From an uncultured delta proteobacterium (GTDB taxonomy: Bacteria > Myxococcota > Myxococcia > Myxococcales > 40CM-4-68-19), in NCBI GenBank assembly GCA_903911145.1, contig CAIWCD010000022.1, forward strand, positions 1-47,608: a stretch of 47,608 bases of DNA, written 5' to 3'. The stretch's first letter is position 1, and every line of letters starts with the position of its first letter. The position numbers and the translations under genes were made by a program. Below are positions 16,028 to 24,028 of this stretch, one piece after another. Below the pieces are notes generated by a model, which had not been told where the DNA came from, made no database searches, and saw only the letters and a list, made by a program, of their open reading frames with translations.

Positions 16028-17638
16028 TCAGGAGTTGTCGGCGTTCGACTTCTTCTTGCGCGAGCGTCCCTTGTGACTCGCCTTCGCCGCTGCCGGTGCG
16101 TCGCCGCCGTTTTCGCTCGCCGGTGCGCTGGGCTTTGCTGGAGGCGGAGTTGCGCTTGCGGCCGCCTCTGCCTCGCCGCTCTCCACGAGCGGCAACTGGA
16201 CCGCGGCCGGCAAGTCGGGCGAGCTGTGCAGCTCGTCGCCAAACGCAGCCGGACCTTGCGCGACTCGCTCCCAATCATCGTCCGCCACTGCGCCGCCGAC
16301 GCTGGGCGGAGGCGGCGAGCTCACCGCAAGCGGAACCAGCAGCGACCGGTCGAGCGAAGGCAGCTCTTCATCGGCGCGCGAGCGCGCCCGGACGCGCGCG
16401 GGCATCAGCACTGCGCCCTTCGCGTCGCGCACGCCCGGAGCAAGCAGCGTCTCGATCGTCTCGCCTGCGAGTCCTTCGACGTCGTGCTGCGTGCTGTCGA
16501 ACGGATCTCCTGGCGCCGGCGCGATCACCGTCCAGCCGGAGAGCGCCGCGGCTCGCGAGAACCACGCGACGTCGACGGAGCCGTTGAGCCAGCCCTCCTC
16601 CGCGACCGCACGAACGAGCGGAAGCGGATCGGCGAAATCGCCGCGCGTCAGACGATCGAGCAGCTGCGAGGCGATCGGGATCTCCGCTGCTTCATAGAGC
16701 TCAGCTTCGTCCGCGATGCGGCCGAGCGCAGTGGAGCGCGCGTTCGCGTCGAGCGCTAGACGCTCGAGCGTGGCCAGCGCAGGCAGCGCGTGCCCGCTCG
16801 CCTGCTGCGCGTCGCGTGCGAGTTGCGCGGAGTTGCTGCACAGCTCTGCACGCTCCTTCGCCGTCTGCGCCATTGTGCTCGCGCGCAGTTTCAGCTCTGC
16901 ACGCAGCCCCGCCGCGAACGCCTCGACGGCCGTCGCGCGTCGCACCACTGGCGCAGGCGTGCTCGGTGAATGAGCCGGCCGCAGCTGCCTCTCTCCGCCG
17001 CGCTGCTGTGCGGCCACCAGCTGCTCCTCGAGATCCGCGAGACGATGATCGATGCGCCGCTCGAGTTGCTCCGATGCGGTGCGCAGCGCGCGCTCACTCG
17101 GCTCCGCATGCGGCGAGGCCATGAAGCGCGCCTCGAGCGTTGCCAGCCCGCGCTCCAGCAGCGCGACCCGCTCGGAGAGCATCTCCAACGCCGCTGCGTC
17201 GACGGCACTGCGCGTATCGGCTTTGCTCGCGCGCTCGCCATCCGCTGTCCCCGCCGGAACACCAGCGGGCGCCAACTCGACCACGTCGATTCGGCCGCGA
17301 CCATTGCTCTCGATCACCAGCGCCGACCCATCCTGGCGTCGCTCCCGCGCGTTCTTGAGAAACAGCGCCGCCGCCTCCTGCGCGCGCGATCCATCGAGCG
17401 CCGTTCCGCGCAGGGCCTGCCGAACCATCTCGCCGACGAGCTGATCCAACCGGTACGCCGTCGAGAGCTTGATCGCATCGCGAGGCGCGCGCAGCCTGAC
17501 TTTGCGCGGCAGCCCACTCGAGGCCAGCAGCGCCGCGCCGTCGAACTCGCGGGGCAGCTCCACCTCGATATCCAACGGAACTTCGACCATGCGCGCGTCG
17601 GGGCGCGCCGTCAGCTTGATATGGAACACGGCGAGCAC
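16028..17638 (-). CDS. Unknown protein with coiled coil and basic C-terminus
   Basis: A 536-residue protein I do not recognise. The N-terminal part (FHIKLTARPDARMVEVPLDIEVELP) looks like a beta-rich domain resembling a PilZ-like or wing fold only superficially. Residues about 150-215 are heptad-like and probably form a coiled coil (ALEMLSERVALLERGLATLEARF). A middle segment with many leucines (ELYEAAEIPIASQLLDRLTRGDF ... WFSRAAALSGWTVIAPAPGDPFD) seems globular. The tail is Pro/Ala-rich and ends in a lysine cluster (GRSRKKK). Three starts are possible: GTG 17638, GTG 17629 (VFHIKL) and ATG 17590; none has a clear ribosome site. It converges with the methyltransferase, their stops one base apart. 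Confidence 0.6.
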   Translation of the reverse strand: MLAVFHIKLTARPDARMVEVPLDIEVELPREFDGAALLASSGLPRKVRLRAPRDAIKLSTAYRLDQLVGEMVRQALRGTALDGSRAQEAAALFLKNARERRQDGSALVIESNGRGRIDVVELAPAGVPAGTADGERASKADTRSAVDAAALEMLSERVALLERGLATLEARFMASPHAEPSERALRTASEQLERRIDHRLADLEEQLVAAQQRGGERQLRPAHSPSTPAPVVRRATAVEAFAAGLRAELKLRASTMAQTAKERAELCSNSAQLARDAQQASGHALPALATLERLALDANARSTALGRIADEAELYEAAEIPIASQLLDRLTRGDFADPLPLVRAVAEEGWLNGSVDVAWFSRAAALSGWTVIAPAPGDPFDSTQHDVEGLAGETIETLLAPGVRDAKGAVLMPARVRARSRADEELPSLDRSLLVPLAVSSPPPPSVGGAVADDDWERVAQGPAAFGDELHSSPDLPAAVQLPLVESGEAEAAASATPPPAKPSAPASENGGDAPAAAKASHKGRSRKKKSNADNS

Positions 17639-17669
17639 TCTAACCCGATGGCGTTCGAAGTGGGCTGCG

Positions 17670-17678
17670 TGCTACAGC
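17670..17678 (+). promoter_or_regulatory. Extended -10 promoter element of the OPT transporter gene
   Basis: TGCTACAGC fits the extended -10 pattern seen at 13578 and 33686. It lies downstream of a possible ATG (17648) and 38 bases before TTG 17717, so it argues for the TTG start of the transporter. Confidence 0.35.
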
Positions 17679-17716
17679 CCCGCCGCTCTTCACTCGCCGC
17701 CCATCCAGAGATCACC

Positions 17717-19990
17717 TTGCCAGAAGCCGTCTCCGCCGCGACCGCTACGCCCGCTCCGACCGACGAGCACAAGCCGTACATCCCGGCCGATCAGGACATC
17801 CCCGAGCTCACCGCGGTCCCTCTGATCGTCGGCGCGCTCCTCGGCCTCGTCTTCGGCGCGAGCTCGATGTACCTCGTGCTCAAGGTCGGCTTGACGGTCA
17901 GCGCATCTATTCCTGTTGCTGTTCTGTCGATCACGATCTTCCGCGCCTTCAGCAAAGTCTTCGGCGTGCGACGCGCGACCATTCTCGAGAACAACATCAC
18001 GCAGACCACGGGCAGCGCGGGCGAGAGCATCGCGTTCGGCGTCGGCGTGACCATGCCGGCGCTCTTGATCCTTGGCTACAACCTCGAGATCGGGCAGGTC
18101 ATTCTCGTCTCGGTGCTCGGCGGCATTCTCGGCATCCTGATGATGATCCCGCTGCGGCGCGCGCTGATCGTCAATGAAGCCAAGACGCTCATCTACCCGG
18201 AGGGCACCGCCTGCGCCGAGGTTCTGATCGTCGGCGAGCAGGGCGGAACTTCCGCCAAGACGGTCTTCGTCGGCCTCGGCCTCGGCGCGCTCTTCTCCGC
18301 CGGCTACAAGGCGTTCAACTTTTTCCAGGGCGTGCCAGAGAAGATCTTCGGCAAGCCCTACGACGGCGGCAACGTCTCCATCGAAGTCGCGCCCGAGTTG
18401 CTCGGCGTCGGCTACATCATCGGCACGCGCATCTCGCTGGTGATGGGCGCGGGAGGCATCCTCTCCGCACTCGTGCTGATGCCCGCGATCAAGCTCTTCG
18501 GCAGCGCGTCGGTCACGCCGATCTATCCGGCGACGAAGCTGATCTCCGAGATGACGACCGACGAGATCTGGCACAACTATATTCTGTATATTGGCGCGGG
18601 CGCGGTGGCCGCGGGCGGCATCATCTCGCTCTTCAAATCGCTGCCGACGATCATCGGCGGCGCTGTGCGCGGAATGAAAAGTCTCTCGGGATCGAGCGGT
18701 CCTTCGAGCACGCTGCGCACCGATCGCGACATTCCTCTCTGGGTCGTCGGCATTGGCTCGCTGGGCCTGGTGATCGCGTGCGCGCTCGCGCCCAGCCTGA
18801 AGATCAACATCCTCGGCGCATTCCTCATCCTCGTGCTGGGCTTCCTCTTCGTGACGGTGAGCTCGCGTCTGACGGGCGAGGTCGGCAGCTCGTCGAATCC
18901 GATCTCCGGCATGACGGTGGCGACGCTGCTCATCACTTCGCTCGTCTTCCTCGCGCTCGGCTGGGTGACGCCGCCGTACAAGGTCGCCGCGCTCTCGATC
19001 GCCGCGATCGTCTGCATCGCCATCTCCAACGGCGGCACGACCTCGCAGGATCTGAAGACCGGATATCTCCTCGGCGCGACGCCCTCGCGGCAGCAGATCG
19101 GAATTCTCGTCGGATCGCTCTCGAGCGCGCTGGTGCTGGGTTTCGTGATTCTCAAGCTCAACGACGCGGGCACCATCTACGCCGCACGCAGCTATCCCGA
19201 GCAGTTCGCACAGAGCGAATATCTCGGCCGCGAAACGCTGCGCGGTCCGGATTCGCGGCGCGATGCGGGCGAGTACAACGTGGTGCGCGTGCGCGAGCCG
19301 CGCGGCTCGGTGCCGCCGGGGAAGTACCTCGTCGATGAGACCGGCCACATCAAGTACCTCGAGGATCCGGGCATCAACGGGCAGCTCGATCACCGAGACA
19401 ACGGGGAGCTGGTGAAGGCGAAATTCTCCGCGCCCAAGCCCGTGCTGATGAGCTTCATCATCGAAGGGATCATGTCGCAGAAGCTCCCGTGGGGCCTGGT
19501 GCTCATGGGCGTCTTCATCGCGTTCGTGCTCGAGCTGTGCGGGATGTCGGCGCTCGCGTTCGCGGTGGGCGTGTACTTGCCGCTCTCGACCTCGACGCCG
19601 ATCATGCTCGGCGGCATCGTCCGCTACGTCGCCGAGAAGACCGCGAAGAAGAAGGTGAGCGAGGCCGAGGCGGAGAGCGGGCCGGGCGTGCTCTTCAGCT
19701 CAGGACTCATCGCCGGCGCGTCGATCGCGGGGACCATCGTTGCGCTCCTGCAGATCCCGGAGTGGGGCGAGAGGTTCTTGAAGTGGATCGACTTCAGCGC
19801 GCGCTATCCGAAGGTCCTCGAGAGCAATCTGCTCCCGTGCGTGCTGTTCCTCGTGCTCTCGGCGATCCTCTGGGCGGTCGCGAACGAGCATTGGCTCGGC
19901 GGCGATCCCGCGACTCCAGCGCACGTCAATCTCGGCCCCACGACGGAGCAACCGCATGTCCCCGGCGACGGTGAGCGTACGAAGAGTTGA
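17717..19990 (+). CDS. OPT-family oligopeptide transporter
   Basis: A large inner-membrane transporter of the OPT superfamily (prokaryotic oligopeptide branch), probably importing small peptides by proton symport. It has 757 residues with about 14-16 hydrophobic segments. Family motifs include NNITQTTGSAGESIAFGVG, YPEGTACAEVLIVGEQGG, TSRLTGEVGSSSNPISGMT-like sequence and SNGGTTSQDLKTGYLLGATP. A roughly 100-residue soluble loop (residues about 495-575) follows ILKLNDAGTIYAARSYPEQ. The start is uncertain: TTG 17717 after AGAGA is preferred, since a promoter-like element lies just upstream; ATG 17648 would add 23 residues. The GNAT gene overlaps its 3' end, so the two form an operon. Confidence 0.9.
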   Translation: MPEAVSAATATPAPTDEHKPYIPADQDIPELTAVPLIVGALLGLVFGASSMYLVLKVGLTVSASIPVAVLSITIFRAFSKVFGVRRATILENNITQTTGSAGESIAFGVGVTMPALLILGYNLEIGQVILVSVLGGILGILMMIPLRRALIVNEAKTLIYPEGTACAEVLIVGEQGGTSAKTVFVGLGLGALFSAGYKAFNFFQGVPEKIFGKPYDGGNVSIEVAPELLGVGYIIGTRISLVMGAGGILSALVLMPAIKLFGSASVTPIYPATKLISEMTTDEIWHNYILYIGAGAVAAGGIISLFKSLPTIIGGAVRGMKSLSGSSGPSSTLRTDRDIPLWVVGIGSLGLVIACALAPSLKINILGAFLILVLGFLFVTVSSRLTGEVGSSSNPISGMTVATLLITSLVFLALGWVTPPYKVAALSIAAIVCIAISNGGTTSQDLKTGYLLGATPSRQQIGILVGSLSSALVLGFVILKLNDAGTIYAARSYPEQFAQSEYLGRETLRGPDSRRDAGEYNVVRVREPRGSVPPGKYLVDETGHIKYLEDPGINGQLDHRDNGELVKAKFSAPKPVLMSFIIEGIMSQKLPWGLVLMGVFIAFVLELCGMSALAFAVGVYLPLSTSTPIMLGGIVRYVAEKTAKKKVSEAEAESGPGVLFSSGLIAGASIAGTIVALLQIPEWGERFLKWIDFSARYPKVLESNLLPCVLFLVLSAILWAVANEHWLGGDPATPAHVNLGPTTEQPHVPGDGERTKS

Positions 19991-20432
19991 GTCGCAGCGC
20001 GATCTCGAGCTCTGCAAGAGCCTGCGCTGGACGGTCTTCGTCGAGGAGCAGAACGTGCCGCCGTCGCTTGAGCACGACGAGCACGATCGATTGCCGTCGG
20101 CCGGAGAGCTGCGCGCGCCTGTTCACGCGCTGGCGATTCTCCTCGAGGATGGACGCGAGATCCCGTGCGGTGCGGGGCGGTTCATCTGGAAGAGCGAGAC
20201 GCTGGTGAAGCTGCAGCGGATGGCGGTGATCGACGATGCGCGCGGGCAGGGGATCGGGCGCGCGCTGCTCACGTTTCTCGAGGGAGAAGCGCGCAAGTCA
20301 GGCGCGACAGCCTTCACGCTCGGCGCGCAACTGACCGCGCGCGGCTTCTACGAGAAGGCCGGATATGCAGCGACGTCGGGAGAGTTTCTCGATGCCGGCA
20401 TTCCGCACGTGACGATGGAAAAGCGCGCCTAG
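19956..20432 (+). CDS. GNAT-family N-acetyltransferase (YjcF/ElaA-like)
   Basis: A 158-residue acyl-CoA-dependent N-acetyltransferase. LCKSLRWTVFVEEQNVPPSLEHDEHD near the N-terminus, LQRMAVIDDARGQGIGRALLTFLE with the acetyl-CoA pyrophosphate loop RGQGIG, and LTARGFYEKAGY match the ElaA/YjcF branch, where the substrate is usually unknown. The gene begins inside the end of the transporter gene with a 35-base overlap in another frame, showing translational coupling. A peptide importer and an acetyltransferase together might serve uptake and modification of amino compounds; this is speculation. Confidence 0.88.
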   Translation: MSPATVSVRRVESQRDLELCKSLRWTVFVEEQNVPPSLEHDEHDRLPSAGELRAPVHALAILLEDGREIPCGAGRFIWKSETLVKLQRMAVIDDARGQGIGRALLTFLEGEARKSGATAFTLGAQLTARGFYEKAGYAATSGEFLDAGIPHVTMEKRA

Positions 20433-20558
20433 CGCACAGTTCGACACGGTGGAAATGCAGGAGCCCGCTGGCGTGTTCTTCTCGCGGCGATTACATTCCG
20501 CGCCCCTTTGCAGCACTCACGTTCGTTCACGCACGTTCAACTCAACGAGGAACACACC

Positions 20559-20990
20559 ATGAAGAAGCTCGTCTGCTCGCTCGCTGTCGCCACTGCTTTC
20601 GCCGCGATCCCCTCTGCCGTTCGCGCGGCCGATGCGGCTGCTGCGGCCCCTGCCGCTGCCGAGAAGAAGGAAGCGTTTGGCCGTCTCACCATCGAAGAGG
20701 TCGACGCAATGATCGCCAAGAAGGACGGCTTCATCTTCGACAACAACTCGAAGGAGAGCTTCGCCAAGGGCCACGTCCCGACGGCGAAGTGGGTTGAGTT
20801 CGATGAGGTGAAGACGACCGATCTGCCCGCCGACAAGGCCGCGAAGCTGGTCTTCTACTGCGGCGGCGAGAAGTGCCACGCGTGCCACAAGGCGGCGCAG
20901 ATGGCGCTCGAGCTTGGCTACAAGAACGTCTACATCATGCCCGCCGGCATCTCGGGGTGGGAGAAGGCGAAGAAGAAGCTTGAAGCGTAA
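20559..20990 (+). CDS. Exported rhodanese-like domain protein
   Basis: A 143-residue periplasmic protein. MKKLVCSLAVATAFAAIPSAVRAAD is a signal peptide; the ATG is preceded by GAGG at good distance. After a short Ala/Pro linker comes a single rhodanese domain: LTIEEVDAMIAKKDGFIFDNNSKESFAKGHVPTAKWV and the loop FYCGGEKCHACHKAAQMALELGY with the probable catalytic Cys in YCGGEKC. The extra cysteines KCHAC suggest redox or metal roles. The enzyme would transfer sulfur or act on thiols in the periplasm. Both an inverted repeat and a strong terminator follow its stop, so transcription ends here. Confidence 0.87.
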   Translation: MKKLVCSLAVATAFAAIPSAVRAADAAAAAPAAAEKKEAFGRLTIEEVDAMIAKKDGFIFDNNSKESFAKGHVPTAKWVEFDEVKTTDLPADKAAKLVFYCGGEKCHACHKAAQMALELGYKNVYIMPAGISGWEKAKKKLEA

Positions 20991-20994
20991 GGGC

Positions 20995-21094
20995 GGTGCG
21001 CTCGGATCGACTCTCGATCCGTGCTCGCTCTGACTTTCCCGCGAGGGGAAAGTCGACGCTGCGCGCGGCCTCGAGAGTCGACTCCGGCCGCACC
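20995..21094 (+). repeat. Structured inverted repeat, type B copy 2
   Basis: The left side (20995-21017) pairs with the right side (21071-21094). CGACTCTCGA and TCGAGAGTCG are perfect, followed outward on the right by an extra C and then by further pairing of GGTGCG with CGCACC and CGGA with TCCG, with a mismatch. Inside, GACTTTCCC (21032-21040) and GGGAAAGTC (21046-21054) make a perfect hairpin with loop GCGAG, the same loop as in the copy at 774-854. The joining strands CCGTGCTCGCT and CTGCGCGC are shared with that copy while both stems differ. It starts 5 bases after the rhodanese stop. Confidence 0.82.
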
Positions 21095-21158
21095 TTGAAG
21101 GACCGGACGCAAGAGTAGGTCGCGACCGTCGAGAGCGCATCCTGTTGAAAGAGAAAGG

Positions 21159-21201
21159 CCGCTGGGTGTCTCCGTTCGGGAGCGCTCGGCGGTTTCTTTT
21201 T
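21159..21201 (+). terminator. Strong intrinsic terminator after the rhodanese gene
   Basis: As RNA, bases 21159-21173 pair with 21178-21192 over 15 positions with one mismatch around loop GUUC, and TTTCTTTTT follows. Several of the pairs are G-U, which only form on the plus-strand transcript, so it terminates rightward transcription. This is the clearest terminator in the window. Confidence 0.85.
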
Positions 21202-21211
21202 GGGCTCGCAG

Positions 21212-21239
21212 CGAGATGCTTGGTGTTCAAAGCATCTCG
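21212..21239. other. Perfect 10-base hairpin sharing a 17-mer with thiD
   Basis: CGAGATGCTT (21212-21221) and AAGCATCTCG (21230-21239) pair perfectly around an 8-base loop. It lies between the plus-strand terminator and the end of the minus-strand operon, so it may end that operon, although no T-tract follows. The 17 bases at 21215-21231 recur in reverse complement at 45151-45167, in the first codons of thiD. Confidence 0.5.
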
Positions 21240-21254
21240 GGCGGACCGCGCTGG

Positions 21255-22283
21255 TCAAGGTCCGGCGGGTGTTGGCAGGGTGATGGTGCGATCGGTGCGG
21301 TTGACGGCGTTCTTCACTTTTGTGCTGCGGCGATCGAGCAGATCGATCGTGACGTGATTGGTTCCTGGCTTGAGCGGGAGCCTGGTCGGCTTCCACGCGC
21401 GGACGATCGGGAGCTCACGCTTGTCGATGACGACGCGGATCTTGTTGGCGCGGCCGTGCTCCTTGAGTTGCGCGCCCGAGAGATAGAAGTCGAGCGCGGT
21501 CTGCACGGGGAGCGGGCGAGCGCTTGCGGGGGACGGTTTCGCTGGCTGCGCGGAGGCTTCGAGCGCGCCGGCGTCGCTGCTCCCGTCCAGGCTGGGAGCG
21601 GTCGGGAGTGATTCGTCTACGGTGAGCGCGACTCCTGCCCGCAGCTCGCCGAGAGGAAAGACGTAGGTCAGGATCGGGTGCTTGGTGTCGGGCCAGACCT
21701 TCGCTTCGTGCTCGTGCGCGGTCACTGTGTCGGTGGGCCGCGGGCCAACCCAGAAGCGGACCATCGCGAAGGCATCCTTCGCCTTGACCACCTCGCCCCA
21801 CGGGCGGGAGAGCACCGCGCGCAGCAGATGCGGACCGGGAGCGAGACCCGTCAGATGCATCGCCAGGTTCGTCTCGTCGATGCGCAGAGCGGCGTCGTTG
21901 TCGACGAGCAGAAGTGCGAACGGAGCCGTCGCGGTCGCTGTTGAAGCCGATTCGCTCGGAGCGCCGCCATCGGTCGGCGCAAGCGTCTCGGCCTTGCTGG
22001 GCGCGGGTCCGAGCGCGTAGCCCTTCACCTCGAGTTGCACCGGCACGCCTGCCGCGGCGGAAATTTCTGCGCCATCTCCCGGCGCCGCGAACGCCACGCG
22101 CGCCTTCGCAAACGCGCGCGCATCTCCGGCGAGCTGCGAATCGTCCTCGGCGCGGATCTGATTTGCCGCGGGCTTCTTCTTGTGCGCGCGCGCGAAAGCC
22201 TTGCTGGGCGCGGTCGCGAGCATCACGCCTGCCGCGATGAGCAGCGCGCGCGCGAGCTGCATGCCGGTGCGACGTCGATTCAC
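21255..22283 (-). CDS. Exported protein of unknown function
   Basis: A 342-residue secreted protein. The GTG start at 22283 overlaps the preceding thioesterase stop (GTGA); an inner ATG at 22262 begins the hydrophobic signal MQLARALLIAAGVMLATAPSKAFA. The core TNLAMHLTGLAPGPHLLRAVLSRPWGEVVKAKDAFAMVRFWVGPR resembles a motif found in uncharacterised exported proteins of several phyla (GPHxLRAxxSRPWxExxK). The C-terminal part (ALDFYLSGAQLKEHGRANKIRVVIDKRELPIV ... LKPGTNHVTIDLLDRRSTKVKN) looks beta-rich. It is the last gene of a six-gene operon; its function is unknown. Confidence 0.7.
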   Translation of the reverse strand: MNRRRTGMQLARALLIAAGVMLATAPSKAFARAHKKKPAANQIRAEDDSQLAGDARAFAKARVAFAAPGDGAEISAAAGVPVQLEVKGYALGPAPSKAETLAPTDGGAPSESASTATATAPFALLLVDNDAALRIDETNLAMHLTGLAPGPHLLRAVLSRPWGEVVKAKDAFAMVRFWVGPRPTDTVTAHEHEAKVWPDTKHPILTYVFPLGELRAGVALTVDESLPTAPSLDGSSDAGALEASAQPAKPSPASARPLPVQTALDFYLSGAQLKEHGRANKIRVVIDKRELPIVRAWKPTRLPLKPGTNHVTIDLLDRRSTKVKNAVNRTDRTITLPTPAGP

Positions 22284-22873
22284 TTCTTCTCCGCGGTCTG
22301 CTCTGCGTGGCGCGCGCGTCGGCCCTGCGCGCGGACAAGCCGGAGTGCGCGCCGCTCGAGCGCATCTGCGTGACGCCGCCGATCCTCATCCGTCTCGAGC
22401 ACGAGCGTCGGCACCACAAGATGCTCGCCACTCTCGGCGATCGAGACGAACGTGAGGTACGCGGTGCAGACGTGCGCGCGCTCGCCCGTCACCGGATCCT
22501 CGCTCTCGATGCGCACGCCCGCTTCCATCGAGGTGCGAAACGCCGCGTTCACGCGCGCGCGCAACTCGACCGCCATGCCCATCTTCACGGGCGCGACGAA
22601 ATGCACATCGTCGATCGAGGCAGTGACGACGCGCGAGCGGCAGTGGCGCTGGCAGGCGATGGCCGCCGCGAGATCGATCCACTGCATGATCCGTCCGCCG
22701 AACGCGGTGCCGAGCGCGTTCGAATCTCCCGGCAGCACGATCTGCGTCATCACGCAGTCGGTCGCGTGCGGCGTCTTTTTTCCCTCTGCGCGCGCCGACG
22801 CCGAGCTGTCAGCCGCCTGCGCCGCACTGGTGCCGCCACTCTTCGCCTCGGTCGTCGTCTTCGCATCGCTCAT
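22280..22873 (-). CDS. Acyl-CoA thioesterase, hotdog fold (YciA/BACH type)
   Basis: Hydrolyses acyl-CoA to free acid and CoA in the cytoplasm. The hotdog domain spans about residues 35-155: MTQIVLPGDSNALGTAFGGRIMQWIDLAAAIACQRHC with the catalytic Asn-Asp pattern, then VTASIDDVHFVAPVKMGMAVELRARV. The first 33 residues and the last 40 are low-complexity and charged, beyond the usual length of about 130-160. Its ATG overlaps the stop of the metallophosphoesterase gene (ATGA) and its own stop overlaps the next start, so translation is coupled through the operon. Confidence 0.9.
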   Translation of the reverse strand: MSDAKTTTEAKSGGTSAAQAADSSASARAEGKKTPHATDCVMTQIVLPGDSNALGTAFGGRIMQWIDLAAAIACQRHCRSRVVTASIDDVHFVAPVKMGMAVELRARVNAAFRTSMEAGVRIESEDPVTGERAHVCTAYLTFVSIAESGEHLVVPTLVLETDEDRRRHADALERRALRLVRAQGRRARHAEQTAEKK

Positions 22874-24015
22874 CGCTGCACCTCAAAGGTCTGCAGCGCC
22901 CGCCCGTGGCCGGCCAGATCGCGCAGGGTGGCGAGCAGCCGATTCGGCTCCTCGTGGATCTCGAGCAGCGGCAGCGCCGCGTCGACGGGACCGGCCGCAT
23001 CGACCGCGCGTCCAGTCCAGCTTCCCAGATTCACATAGAGCCGCTGCGTCGGATCGCCGAGCGTTCCCGTGCGCGCGTCGAGATGGGCCGCGCCCTCCTG
23101 CACCGCCCAGTCGATCACGTGTGTATGTCCGAGCACGAGGAGGTCCGGCGGCGGTGGACGCCCGGGCAGCGGGTGATTCCCCTCGAGCGCGCGCAGCGCT
23201 GCATGCCCTGCGCGCTCCCAGAGATCATCGTCGTCGCGCAGCCGATCGCGGATCCGATCGGGCGTGAGGAGCCAGCCGACCATGCGCGAGAGCGCCCCGT
23301 TCTCGACGAGAAGATCGGTGAAGGCGTCGACGAAGATCTCCATCCTGCCGGGCGAGAGCCAACGCTCGAGCACAGGAACGGTGCGCTGCTCGGGCCGCAG
23401 CGCGACGAGACGATCGACATCGACGCGCACGTTGCGCCGCTCCGCCTGCGCGCGCACGAACGGGATCACCGCGTGGTGGAGCACGCCCGTCATCGTCTCG
23501 CCGCCGCCGTGCGGAGTCGCGTTCGAGGCGTCCCAGGCATGGCCGTGCTGGAGCACCGCGATCTTCTCGCCGAAGTAACGCACGGCCATCGGCTCGAGCT
23601 TCACGTTCGAGAGGCCGATCGCGTCGAGGGCTGCGCGGCCTCCCTGTTCGCCGAGATGCCGATCGTGATTGCCCGGCACGAGCGTGACGGGAAAATCGGC
23701 GGCGAGCGCTTCGAGCGCGTCGAGCGAAATTCTGTTGTTGCTGCGAATGCGCTGCAGCGTTTCATCGAGCGCAGGCGCGGGTCGGTCGATAATCGTGGGC
23801 ACGCCCACGGCCTCTCCGAACGCCGTCAGACCGCGCGGCGGCGGCGTCGACGCGGTGATGTCGAAGACGTCGCCGAGCAGCACCAGCTCGCCTCCGGTGC
23901 GTGCGATGTGTCCGCAGAGATCGGCGAAGACCATGCCCTGCCGCTTGTCGTGGAACATCGCGGCGGCGCCGGGTTCGCCCAGGTGCATGTCGGAGACGAC
24001 GTAGAGCGGAAGCAT
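22870..24015 (-). CDS. Calcineurin-like metallophosphoesterase (UDP-2,3-diacylglucosamine hydrolase-like)
   Basis: A 381-residue phosphoesterase with the full metal-binding set: YVVSDMHLGEPG (DxH), LVLLGDVFDI (GDxxD), LVPGNHDRHLGE (GNHD), AVLQHGHAWD and LVLGHTHVIDW (GHTH). The pattern SDMHLG and LLGDVFD resembles LpxH-type enzymes, but the protein is over 100 residues longer, with an inserted helical segment. It is therefore named only to superfamily. ATG 24015 is used because the motif YVVSDMHLG should begin near the N-terminus; the frame is open 14 codons further upstream. Confidence 0.85.
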   Translation of the reverse strand: MLPLYVVSDMHLGEPGAAAMFHDKRQGMVFADLCGHIARTGGELVLLGDVFDITASTPPPRGLTAFGEAVGVPTIIDRPAPALDETLQRIRSNNRISLDALEALAADFPVTLVPGNHDRHLGEQGGRAALDAIGLSNVKLEPMAVRYFGEKIAVLQHGHAWDASNATPHGGGETMTGVLHHAVIPFVRAQAERRNVRVDVDRLVALRPEQRTVPVLERWLSPGRMEIFVDAFTDLLVENGALSRMVGWLLTPDRIRDRLRDDDDLWERAGHAALRALEGNHPLPGRPPPPDLLVLGHTHVIDWAVQEGAAHLDARTGTLGDPTQRLYVNLGSWTGRAVDAAGPVDAALPLLEIHEEPNRLLATLRDLAGHGRALQTFEVQR

Positions 24016-24028
24016 GGGGCGCGGGAGC

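Noticed and set aside
17690-19393. A 567-codon minus-strand frame antisense to the OPT transporter
   Set aside because: The composition is Arg, Asp, Glu and His rich in the manner of antisense frames to membrane proteins; no domains seen.
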